In this document: positions 10,902 to 22,007 of the stretch, piece after piece
How positions within the stretch are numbered: the first letter of the stretch is position 1
Layout: every line of letters starts with the position of its first letter
Assembly (NCBI GenBank): GCA_025766275.1
Contig: JAFKAC010000053.1
Location: 62,001-126,000, forward strand
Direction of reading: 5' to 3'
Length of the DNA: 64,000 bases
Origin: Lactarius indigo
Lineage: Eukaryota; Basidiomycota; Agaricomycetes; Russulales; Russulaceae
The notes under the pieces: generated by a model
What the model saw: the letters and a program-made list of their open reading frames with translations, nothing else
The model's database searches: none
Told to the model about the DNA's origin: nothing
Translations under genes and position numbers: made by a program

Positions 10902-13165
10902 ATGAGAGCGACTGTCCGGAAACTTTACAGTACCGTCGTGAACACGCCCATTGGGAAGACTGTACGCACCTCCTTTCCCATAGCAGATATGCGATTTTTC
11001 AACAATGGGTCGACCATATAGCCTGCGATATCCTACAGCGCCCACTACGCTCCCTTTGCACCACATGTTTCCAAGCAGCTCGTAGAATCTCGTGAAGAGT
11101 GAGGACGACTTCTTCCAAAAAAAAAAACTCGTAGAGTTCAAAGTGCTCTTTTCAGGTTTGCCGTGACAAATCCTGCGACTGGTTTGCACATCTGCACGTG
11201 AGTCAAAGGACTACCCGCTCGAGGCCTTTACTCATAAGTTAACTGTGCAGCGTAGATACTGCGAGTTCAGAGGACGTCCAGCATGCCGTGGCTGATGCCC
11301 ACGCCGCCTTCGAGTCCGGCGTGTGGTCTCGCGCACCTGCCATCCATCGATCAAAAGTCCTGACGCGTCTCGCTCGGGCACTGGAGGAGCGTGTCCCGGC
11401 ATTCGCGGAGCTCGAGACGCTGCAGACGGGACGTGCCATACGAGAAATGCGCGCGCAGCTCGGCCGTCTCCCCGAGTGGTTGTGAGTCGCCTGCCTTGCT
11501 GGCGCGCGTTAATCACTTCCATGTGCTCTATCTAGCGAATACTACGCTGCCCTGTTGAGGACGCACCAGTCGTTCGTTGCGCCGACGCAGGGAAAGCTGC
11601 TCAATTATGTGCAGCGCATCCCGTTGGGTGTCGTCGCGCAGATCACGGTGGGTCGTTCTCGTGACAGATCCCAGTTAGCGCCAAGGAACGCTTATCCGAC
11701 GTAGCCATTCAACCACCCGCTACTCATCGCCATCAAGAAGATCGCCCCGGCCCTGGCTGCGGGTAATAGCGTCATCGTGAAGCCCTCAGAGGTAACACTT
11801 TCCACGTAGTTGGGGAATTTGTTGTCTTACTCCCTGCGCAGCTGGCGCCTATATCTGTGTTGGAATTCGCGAGAATGGCGCTCGATGCTGGAGGTAAGCT
11901 TTCTTTATGAGCACTCGAATGTGCCGACTGAGCGTGTACTGGAGTTCCCAGTGGTGTCTTATCTGTACTTCCTGGGCCTGGAGCTTCAACTGGAAAGGAA
12001 CTGGTCTCGCATCCCCTCGTGCGGAAGGTAGACATTACGGTGACTGGTATCATATCCGTTACCTAGCACGCATTTAAAACCTTTTACAGGCAGGTACTGC
12101 CACAGGACGCGCTCTGGGTAGCATCGTTGGTGGGAATTTAGCGGCCTTTACGGCTGAGCTCGGCGGGAAGGTAAGTCAGCGAGAGGGACTCATGGGTCAC
12201 TTTCTCAATCGATGATTTGTCAGGCTCCAATCATAATCTTTGACGACGCCGACATTTCCTCAGCCGTCAACGGGGCAGCTTTCGCTTCCTTCGTGGCTTC
12301 TGGACAGACATGCGTATCTGGAACTCGCTTGCTTGTACAGTCCAGGGTCTACGACGCATTTGTCTCGCAGTTTTTGGAAAAAGTGAAGAGCATCACAAGG
12401 CGGATGGGCGATCGTGCGTGAGCGGAGTTCAATCACCCATAATAAGATGACCTGACCCACGAGCAGCTATGAATCCCCAGAGCACGATGGGTTCCGTGAT
12501 TTCGGCACATCATCTGCAGCGAATACATCGTATGGTCGAGACGCGCACTTCGGGCACGATCCTTACAGGCGGCAAGCCGCTCAAGTACCTTTCATCCCTC
12601 GACAGATTTAGCTTTTCCCGGGGCAGTTTCTACCCGCCAACAGTGATCGCGGACGTCACCCTGGAAGATACTTTATGGAAAGAAGAAGTTTTTGGACCGG
12701 TCGTCGTGCTTAGAAAGTTCGAGGTGCGCGCCGAGATCTCGTTTACGTCTACCATAACCTCACCCCCTCTATTTAGACCGAGAGCGAGGGCGTGGAGCTC
12801 GCCAACAACTCGCGATATGGACTCGGGGCCGGCATATGGACACAAAGCGTATCACGCGCGCACCAAGTGGCAGCTCAATTGCAGTCCGGCCTGGTATGGG
12901 TGAACACCCATCATCGAAACGACCCGAGCTCGCCGTGGGGCGGCATGAAAGAAAGTGGGATCGGACGCGAGAACGGCATCGAGGCCTTTGAAGCGTGTAA
13001 GTTTGTCGAAGACTCACCGCGAAGTTTCGATCTTTAACTTCGAGAGCTCACTTTCACGCAGACTCGCAGAGTAAGTCGACCATTGTGAATACCGCCCCTG
13101 TCGAGGAGACTCGTGAGCACGACGATTGGTTTGGTGGTGAGGTGGAAAATCAGCGCTATGGGTGA
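10902..13165 (+). CDS. NAD(P)-dependent aldehyde dehydrogenase
   Basis: Secure exons: 11156-11197, 11251-11481, 11536-11647, 11705-11791, 11842-11893, 11945-12039, 12090-12170, 12224-12413, 12467-12723, 12777-12996 and 13062-13165. They are preceded by an exon ending at 11098 (LVESREE) and a first exon opening at ATG 10902. All junction phases agree downstream of 11098. Active-site features: Asn in PFNHPLL, general-base Glu in ELGGK, nucleophile Cys in [10 protein letters not shown], and EVFGPVVV. The C-terminal [19 protein letters not shown] suggests a semialdehyde or aromatic aldehyde dehydrogenase-like subgroup, but the substrate cannot be told. The 5' end is uncertain: the frame through FFNNG meets TAG at 11018-11020, and the only phase-compatible splice I found there would be 30 nt, too short. 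Confidence 0.88.
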
Positions 13166-13335
13166 ATGCATGGCGCGAATCGCTCTATCGTACTTTAGCT
13201 TCGACGAAGTGATGGCCACCAAAGCCTATTATTATATAAGCATCTCGTGTTCTCTTGGCTACGTGCGCCGTTCCGACCGCCGTACAGTAATAGTCAAGAC
13301 GGAAGATTTTTGCGATGCCTCTATTAGCATCTACG

Positions 13336-15767
13336 TCAAGCGACGAAACCGACATTGGTCTCATCGCCATGGGAATGGTTGGAGCGGATGGAAGGAATGA
13401 ACCCTTGTGGGCTGTGGAACCCTTGTGGGCTGTGGGGGTCGTGAGTTGGGGGAGGTTGGGCCAAGGCGGTACCGTCACGTGAAGCCACAGAAATGCTATC
13501 CTGAGAAACGACAGCAGGCGGAGAGGTACGGGTAACTGCGGGCTCATGGGAAATCTCTTCTTCAGAACCGAAAGAGGGCAATGCGATTGGTGATGTCGAC
13601 CTCACACGCTCGGGGTTACAATGCAGCATGACACATTCACCAGCATCGGTGACATACGATTTCGAGTCCAGGAAGATAGACGAATGAGAATGATGATTCG
13701 GGACGGTGCAGAGAGGGTATGACGATTCGGCCCACAGGACCGGATCCAACGATCGCGTGGAGGCTGAAAACGCAGTCGGTTGAGAGTCCGTCCCGTCGTG
13801 CAGCGAGATATATACGGCCCGAATCATCCTCAGGATCGTCCGTGCGTAGCGTCGCTCGACCTCGGAAACCTGCTGGTCATGCGCCATGAATGTGATTTGG
13901 TTCCAGAGTGCGCAGAAGTGAGACTGTAGCTCAGGAAGCGTTCCCACAGCATCGAAATTACGCGTAATACGTAAGGTGTGTCTGATCAGCCCGTCCAAGC
14001 TGAGGGTGTATTCTACGCCGTCGTGGGGAGGGACTGATAGACGCTGAACGATGTTTATGAGGTTGGCGAGGAATAGGCTGTCGCCGTTGTCGAGGTAAAC
14101 ATGAAGGGTGTCTTCGGAGATATCTAATTGGCGCATCACAATGTGGAACCAGTGTTGGTCGTGCTCTTGCACATGAGTAATGATAGCGGCGGCCATGCAT
14201 TGAGCGGAAATAGCGACATCGGGGTCGTCGTCGTTGCTGTGGGCCTCTGCCAGGTGCCAAAAGTCAAGCGACCCGAAAATATTTTTCGTGGGATTGGGTT
14301 CGGACTCCCAGAAATGCAGCGCCTGGTAGAAGGTGACTGGGAGGAGAGGCGTCACGAGGTCCAACGCCCTCATGTAGACGCGCCTCCGCCGCTCCTGTAT
14401 CGCCTCGGAAACCAGACCGGAGGAGAAGGTGCGCTCGATGAAGAGAAAAACCGTGTATGCCATTCCGGGAATGCGATTGATCACATCGGTCAGAACGTTC
14501 CCGGGATTCATGACTTCATGCGAGCTGAGAAAACCAGGGATACCCTCCAGAAACTGCTCCAGCTCGTGGTCCTCCTCTAGCGAGTTAAACGTCATGGACA
14601 ACCCGCGAACGTCGATATCTGACGATAACCTCAGAGCGGAACCCTCAGTTTCCTTCGTGAAGCCGCTGAAGAAACGCTTGTTCAGCCGATTCTCGACGAC
14701 CGAAATCCTATACCAGCTGTCCAAACTGACGAACTTGTGTCCGTGTAACTCCGAAGCGACGGCCTTGAGGGTCCGAAGTACCAGCCACGAGATTCCCGTA
14801 GCGCAGAACCAAGCGACCGTCGTGAGCGGGGTGTAATACGGACTATCGTGGCGGAAGATCGGGAGCAGGGTGATGTACAGGTACAGAGCGACGCAGAACC
14901 CTATGCACCAAAGCACGATCGAAAAGACGGTATGGTTGATAGTGCATAAGAATACGACGAGGCCGGCGAAAAAGAGGAATACTGCGATATGGAGCAACGC
15001 GGGTAACGCCTCGACGGCCCAGGGAAGATGGAGCTTTTCGATGCCTTCGGCGAAGAAGGCGCGGATCCGTGCGCGCTTGTGGGGGCTGTAGCGGGGCTGC
15101 GTGACTCGGACATATCGGCGTGCCCACTGTTGCAAGGAAGTCGCGAGTAGCGCGCAGGTGAGGCTTATCACAAGGCTCAAGAACCAGAGCGTGTTGAACC
15201 AGACGGCGGACATGGGTGGTTCGAACGTTGACGGATCAGGCGGCAGTGGGAGAGAGATGATCGTTTGCGACTCATTGGCAGCGGCAAGGACCTGGTAAAT
15301 GTTTGCGAGGTAGAACGCCGAGGTAGCTTGTAGGTTGGGCTGGAGACTTTGGTAGGTTCCGACGAGAAAGCCGGCCACCGTAGCTGAGAACAGACCCGTC
15401 TGCAGTAGTATGTCAGCATCACGTCTGCCGGATCTGCATCAAAGAACGCACAAAAACGAGTATCCCGTCCGCGTCTCCTTTCCACCTTTCGGCTACTCTT
15501 CTATCCTCCTCCTCGGCCCTGTCCAGATACATGGAAAAGAGAGCGCCTGATCCATCAGTGTAGCTGGATTCTGGCTGTGACTCTCCGCTAGAAGCAGGCA
15601 ACTGAACGTTCTCAAAATCGTAGAAAATGTCGTGGGATCCTGTTTCACAAATTCTGAGCAGTGTGCCCAAAAGCAGGCATCCATCAGCGTCCCGTACCTG
15701 TGTCACCAACCACATCACCCAGCGACTCTATCCTGTACCCTTGCTCGGGATCCTGGGTTTGTGACAT
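13336..15767 (-). CDS. DUF6535 membrane protein (intact)
   Basis: Three exons on the minus strand, 15698-15767, 15452-15639 and 13336-15399, give 773 aa. DUF6535 is a basidiomycete-wide family of unknown function. The domain spans roughly residues 65-250: SMYLDRAEEEDRRVAERW, DADGILVF, then TGLFSATVAGFLVGTYQSL (membrane segment 1), LWFLSLVISLTCALLATS with QQWARRY (segment 2), the PWAVEALPALLHIAVFLFFA pair (segments 3 and 4). The rest is a long soluble alpha-helical region containing the PGF-type block ELEQFLEGIPGFL, also present in the two plus-strand paralogues, but without their amplified repeats. The tail contains two back-to-back PQGF repeats (HSPQGFHSPQGF). Start ATG at 15767 gives MSQTQDPEQG, and all junctions keep phase. 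Confidence 0.87.
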
Positions 15768-16610
15768 TACAGCGACCCCAGTTACGGAAAGTGCTGATAT
15801 CTGATCACCTATTGGTAGTTCAACGATCAACGAGCTTTCAACTTTCGACCCTAGCCTTACTAATGATTACGTTTGACAAATTTGTTGGCCCCTCTCCAAG
15901 CTACGTCCCTTGACACATACGGCACACTTTGAATACCTCAAATGCTGGTACACGGCGACCGGTCTTATACAAAAGTACTGTCCCGGAATAAATATGGTTT
16001 TTTTTTAAAAAGCTCCAAGCTACGAGCAGTTCGCTATCTTGGTTGCCATACTTTTTCTTCTAATTCGAATGATAGAATCATCAGATCAACCTTTACCGTA
16101 CAGCCTGCTACCTTGACGAAATCCTTTTTGGAAGCGGAGTAAGCGAAGGACGGAGATAACAGGAATCGGACAAAGCCTTTTTCTATCTTATCACAGGGCC
16201 TTTTATCATTTCCTTTTAAGTTTTTATTTACAAAAAGGGAATTATGGCAGGTCTTTCCCCCGAAACCCATCTGAAAACGGCTGTAAGGCGCGTAAAACTC
16301 CACGTATAGACGCCGCCTGCGATTCCTCAGATGGTGACTGGGTCAACTTAGATGCTGGCTGGACAATGCCGTAGATGCAAACGGTTCTCCTGTACACTGG
16401 GACACCCCGAACTGCGATAAAGAACTTATAACCACTAGTACTAGTATTGGTGGCGCGGTTCTTGATTGACAGGCTGTGCATACTAAGTTGGTCTCGAGAG
16501 GCAGTGCTTGATGCGCTGCGGCTACTACGTCCATCGTCTTGTTGCCGAGCCCTCCTCTCACTGCGGCCCTCCTCGTTACATTGGCACTTAGAACTTCACC
16601 TAGCGTAAAT
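15768..16610. promoter_or_regulatory. Divergent intergenic region between two DUF6535 genes
   Basis: These 843 bases lie between start codons facing away from each other (15767 minus, 16611 plus). The region is A/T-rich around 15990-16230. The 130 bases before 16611 share blocks (GAGAGGCAGTG and CCTCGTTACATT) with the region before the next paralogue at 22008, so the promoter was probably duplicated with the gene. A short ACTAGTACTAGT palindromic run lies at 16434-16445. Confidence 0.5.
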
Positions 16611-19600
16611 ATGGATCTCGAGGCTCAGAGCAATGATACCACGAAGCCTCAGCCAGAAATTAGTCCAGATCCCTCACATACAAATATCGCAGATCCTCAA
16701 CTTCCGACTAGCGCAGACTCTCCGTCTCAGGTCGCCGATGCCAAAGAACTTCACGCACCGAAAACTGTGGGTAACCCAGACGCCCAGCGGGGTATGTTGA
16801 ATTGCCCATTTCACGAGTTTCAATCTCATCTGTATACCAGACGAGAACCACGGAGACTCATCTGATGGACTGTGGTCTATGTACCTCACCGAGGCTGAGA
16901 AGCAGGATAAAGAGGTCATTGAAAGTTGGAAGGGGGATACAGACGGAATCCTTGTATTTGTGAGCCCTGCCACATCCGTCTTGCGCGTACTCGTCGTCTA
17001 AACCACATCTCGAAGACTGGCCTGTTCTCTGCCACCGTCGCTGCCTTTATTATCGAAAGCTACAAGAAGTTATCCCCCGATTCTGGTGATACGACCAATG
17101 CGCTTCTTACTCAAATATCTGCACAACTTGTCAATATTTCCAACGGAACACCCCTTGCGAGCGTTGCAGTGCAGCGTAGTCAATCATTCAAGCCAACAGC
17201 TTCCGCCGTCAGGGTCAACGTGTTGTGGTTCCTCAGTCTGGTCCTCAGCTTGACTTGCGCGCTCTCCGCGACATTGATACAACAATGGGCCCGACGGTAT
17301 CAGGAACTCGCGCAGCGCCGCGGTGCAAATCACAGACGTGGACGCATGCGGGCATATATTTTCGATGGCCTTATTAGATTCAGAATGGCGCAAGCAGTTG
17401 CTACAATGCCCACTCTCCTGCACATATCCGTCTTCCTCTTTTTTGCCGGTCTCGTCGAGTTTCTTTTCCCAATCCACACGACCGTCGCATACGTCACCTT
17501 TGGCTGCATCATGGTGTTCGCTCTCGCACACGCAATTTTGACGGTTTTACCAAACGTTTACCTCAATTGCCCGTATGGCACACCCCTGTCTAGGTTTACG
17601 TGGCGTATCTCTCAGCTTTCCCTGTTTGGGTTTCTTTGGACAATCCTCAAAATTGAAGGCATTGTTCAGAAACCACTGTTGGGATTCTGGAGGTTGGCCA
17701 ACCAACACGCGACGGAGTCCCATATACTTAAGACGTGGAAGGAGACATTCGAAGGGCGGGTCAAGTTACATCGACAGTGGTTCTCGCAAGGTCTACGGAA
17801 GAGTGTCGAGCTCGGGGCCTATAGAGCCGAATCGAGGGTGGTCACGAGCGCACTGGAATGGACACTCACAGCTCTCGACGAAGACAAGGAGATAGAAGAC
17901 TTTGCTGCACGGGTGCCAGGATTCTTCGACTCTCGCGTTGTCCCAGATGCGACATCGGCAGTACTTTCCCTTATGTCCCACCAACCAAACACCGACCCCA
18001 TCTTGGGATCCCGTCTATATGATCTCCTCAAGACGTGTATACCGGAGACGTCGATTCTCGACGAAAAGACACGCAAGAACCGTCTGCAGATTTGTGTGAA
18101 CTGCCTATGGTATTTTGGAAGAGCGTACAATCAGCCTGGGGTTTCTCTGCTGTTGCCAACCTATTTCCCTAGCTCCCTCATCCCAGAGATCACTCGGCGC
18201 ATTCAGGTAGAAGATGACTCCGCCCTCCGCGTGATAGAGCGCTGTTTTGTCGCGTTGATCGTAAACAAGATTGCAGCTGACATCAACTCACGCGACGCTT
18301 CAATTAGTGACGCGGAGTTGGCATGCCTATCAACTATCCTTAACACTAAGAGGCAAGATGTGGTGCTTTTGCTGAACCATCCAGGGGCCATCGAATGTAC
18401 AAGCATCGTTTTCCTCGCAATGGACGACATATACTCCTCCGAATTTGAAAAAGTGCCTTTGTATGTGCTGGATATGGTCCGACAGACGCTCAGCATCCTA
18501 TGCCGGGCTCTACCAGCTGAATTGAATGCCAAAATGCGGCTAGATCAGACGGGTACTCTGATGAACGTTTCTGACGGTTAGTGTGAATTTGTCCTCTAAT
18601 TCCGTTATCTAAAGATGCGCGCCAGCTACTTCATCTCTCACGGCAGAAATGTATAGGAGCGTTCTATGTGTGTTTCTCAGGATTCTCTGGTATTTTGGAC
18701 GAGCGTACAATGAACCCGGGAACTCTGTGCCTCTGCCGTCCTATGTCTTCATCGCTTTCACCAACCCAGAGATGACTCGTCGCATACGCAAGCAACGTGA
18801 CCTCGCTGTCCGTGTGATAGGACGTTGCGTCAGGTCGTTGGTCGTAAACAAGCTTGCTGCCGATATCGGCTCACGCACCGTTCCAGCCAGCGAGGCGGAG
18901 CTGGCGTGCTTATCGTCGATCCTTTGCACCAGAAGCCGCCATGACTTGATTCATTTGCTTAGTCACCCAGGTGCCATTGAATTCACGAACGTGGTCTTCC
19001 TCGCATTGGGCGATGTCAGCTCCTTGGTGACCAATAAAGTGTCGCTCGATACGCGTCATGTGCTTCAGCAGACGTTCACCATCCTCTCTCACGCTCTTCC
19101 AGCTGAACTGAATGCCAAAATGCGGCTAGAGCAGACGGACACTCTGATGAACACTTCTGACGGTCAGTCTGAACTCGTACTCTGATCCCGTCTCCGTGGT
19201 CTGAAAGTACACATCAGGGACCTCGAGTCTCACGGCCGAATTGTATAGGAGCATCCTACGTGTGTGGACGAAGAATTTGTGGCATTTCATAAAGGAGTAC
19301 AATGAACCCAGCAGCTCGTTGTCTTTGCCGTCTTATGTCTGCATTACTTTCACCAACCCAGAGATGACTCGTCGCATACGCGAGCACGGGGACCCCACTG
19401 TCTGTATAATAGGACGTTGCATCGAGACACTGGTCGTAAACAAGCTTGCCGCCGACATCAACTCCCGCATCATTCCGGCCAGCGAGGCGGAGCTCGCGTG
19501 CTTATCGACAATCCTTGGCACCAAGAGAGATCATGTGATACTTTTGCTTAGCCATCCAGGCGCCATCGAATTGACAAGTATGGTTTTCCTCGCATTGGGC

Positions 19601-21050
19601 GATGTCGGCTCCTTGGTGACCGATCAAATGCCACACTACACGCGTCTTGTACTCCAACAGACTCTAGAGATCGTCTTTCGAGCTCTTCCAGTCGAACTGA
19701 ACACCAAGATGCGGTTAGATCACGCAGATACCCTGAATGACTTTGTCGGTCAGTGCGAACTCGTACTCTAAACACGTCTCTATGGTCTGAGTATACTCAT
19801 CAGGGACGTCGTCTTTTACCGTTAACATGTTCAAGAGTGTGTTACGTGAGTGCCTGAAGAACCTGTGGCATTTCACGAAAGAGTGCAATGAACGCGGGAC
19901 CTCAGTGTCTTTGCCGCCCTATGTCTGCGCTGCTTTCACCAATCCGGAGATGACCCACCGTATACATCAGGATGCGCACCTCGCTACGCGTATGATTGGC
20001 CGTTGTATTGCGGCGCTGGTCGTAAACAAGCTCACACCTGACGCAATGTCGCACACAGTTCTAGTAAGCGACGCAGAGCTGGCGTGCCTATCGGCTATCC
20101 TCGGCACCGAAGTCCGTGACATGAGGCCTTGCCTTGGCCAACCTGGCACGATCGAGCTTGTGAATCTGACTTTCCTCGCATTGGGCGATGTCAGCTCCTT
20201 GCGGGCCAATCAAATTCCGCCCGACACGCGTTCTATACTCCAACAAACCTTCGACATCCTCACTCAAGCCCTTCCAGCTCGATGGAACGCTGAGCTACCG
20301 CTGAATCAGGCGGTTGCTCTAGTCAACCTTTCTGGAGACAGGTTCGAAAGCACCACCGCATCCCGCCTCTACGACCTCCTCAAGATGTGCATGCCAGGCG
20401 CCTCGTCTCTCTTGGAAGAAGTACGCACAAGTTGTCTGCGAGTGTGTCTGAAGACCCTCTGGCATTGTGGCAAAGCGTGTCGTCAAACTCTTGACCCGCT
20501 GCCGTCTTATTTTCCCCTCATGCTTGCCAGGCCAGAGATCACCCGTCACTTTCAGACTGAACGAGATCCCGTCGCCCGTATCACAGGATGCTGCTTCGCG
20601 GCCTTGGTCGTAAGTAGGCTGGTGGACGCTCTCGAGTCACCTGTTTCCCTCAGCGGCCGTGTCCTAAATCCGGAGTTGGCATGCATATCGGCTATCCTCG
20701 GCACAGAACATCGCGAAGTATTACTTTTGCCTCACCAGATCCGCATCATCAATTTCCGGAATGTTGTTTCCCTCATGGCTGGCGAGATCAACACATTCTT
20801 CACCGCGGCGGGAATGCCAGCAGACGTGTTGAATATAGCCCAAGACACGCTCCACATCCTCGCAAACCATCTTTGTGACTGTACATTCGGACCCGAGGGC
20901 CTGTCTACGGAGCAACGCCGGTTACTCCAGGAACTAAAATCAGATGTCGTACACGCGCTAGATTCTAATCAGCTGAAGAACGAAACGGTGAAGACGTTAG
21001 ATCGACTGCGGGAAAAATTGGAACAATTACTACCTAGAGTAGAGGCTTGA
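16611..21050 (+). CDS. DUF6535 protein with five C-terminal tandem repeats (paralogue A)
   Basis: Six exons, 16611-16791, 16841-16959, 17016-18576, 18626-19162, 19218-19748 and 19804-21050, give 1391 aa. Residues 1-60 are polar and probably disordered. DUF6535 covers about 70-280, with membrane segments near 101-120 (TGLFSATVAAFIIESYKKL), 169-190, 231-251 and 255-277. A helical linker with DEDKEIEDFAARVPGFFDS leads to five repeats of about 180 residues from about residue 432. The repeat core reads NPEMTRRIR, VIGRC, LVVNKLAADI, ELACLSAILGT, HPGAIEF, FLALGDV and ALPAELNA, probably helical. Repeats 2 and 3 are each one phase 1-1 exon. Repeats 4 and 5 are fused without an intron. A charged tail ends the protein. 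Unspliced, every repeat would end in a stop. Function is unknown. The paralogue at 22008 has the same layout. Confidence 0.82.
18008..21050 (+). repeat. Tandem coding repeat array of paralogue A (5 units)
   Basis: Units begin near 18008, 18626, 19218, 19804 and 20341. Coding unit lengths are about 531-570 nt. Introns at 18577-18625 (49 nt), 19163-19217 (55 nt) and 19749-19803 (55 nt) separate the first four. All start GTTAGT or GTCAGT and end CAG. The boundary between units 4 and 5 has no intron and stays coding. Confidence 0.85.
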
Positions 21051-22007
21051 CGTAGTTTCAGGAAGGCCATCCATCTTATAGTGTGCGATGTCTACAACTG
21101 GGAGAGAAATTAGAAGACAGCGTGGTACTAGGTTAAACGAGACTAAATATACTAATACCCTACTGAATGCCTGCGGCAAGCTGCGACAAAGCGACTCATG
21201 TCGACGACTTGTGGATAACAAGATAATAATATAAACAAAAACTTCCACACCAACTTCCAGTGTACGGCTGATCAACGACCGAGGTTTGTATAACTGCATC
21301 TTGTGATTCCTCTCCGATTTCATTATCTTGGGTAGGTACAAGCTTATATGTCTGAGGCTCCTGCCTCCCCCCCCCCCTCATCCTACGAAATAATTAAGAC
21401 TGTAATAGAGGTACGAACTCTCGGGAATGAATAATGATTAAGTACGTAGAATGAGCGTGTAGACATGCGCGCGGGCGAAGTCTGTACAATGGCAATAGAC
21501 ATAGCCACTCAGTATCTGCGCGCACTAGATGGGCAGAAACTGACGCCTACACTATCGAAGGGAAGATTAAAATAACTACAGCTACTAGAACTGTAGTAGT
21601 AAATTTTATGCTCTGCTTCCGCCGAGCAACGACATAAATAATCTGCGGACGCTGATACAACCAGGAGAGTATCCGGGAAGACGGCCCGTGCGTCCGAACA
21701 ACCAAGGAACCAACCAAGCATAGAACCAAATGCGGATGGGATGATCATATCCGGGTTTTAATCGACCTGTTGACAGGTTCTCACAAATGCCAATGCCAAC
21801 AATTATGCTCCATTGGTTTCCGTGAGAGGCAGTGTTCGACCTCCGAGTCCAACTGCCAAGCTTACTGCGCTCCTAGTATAGGTAATCTCTTGGGTAATCT
21901 TCTTCCCCTGGTCCGTCCAGGGGTTCGTCGTGTTGACGAGTGCCAGGCTCCTCTCTCTGCCGCCCACCTCGTTACATTTTTCGACACTCAAGTCCTGATT
22001 CTTGGAA
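21051..22007. other. Intergenic between the two repeat paralogues
   Basis: About 0.96 kb. It holds a C run at 21369-21378 and, in its last 200 bases, blocks resembling the promoter of paralogue A (GAGAGGCAGTG near 21822, CACCTCGTTACATTT near 21966). No gene was found. Confidence 0.5.
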
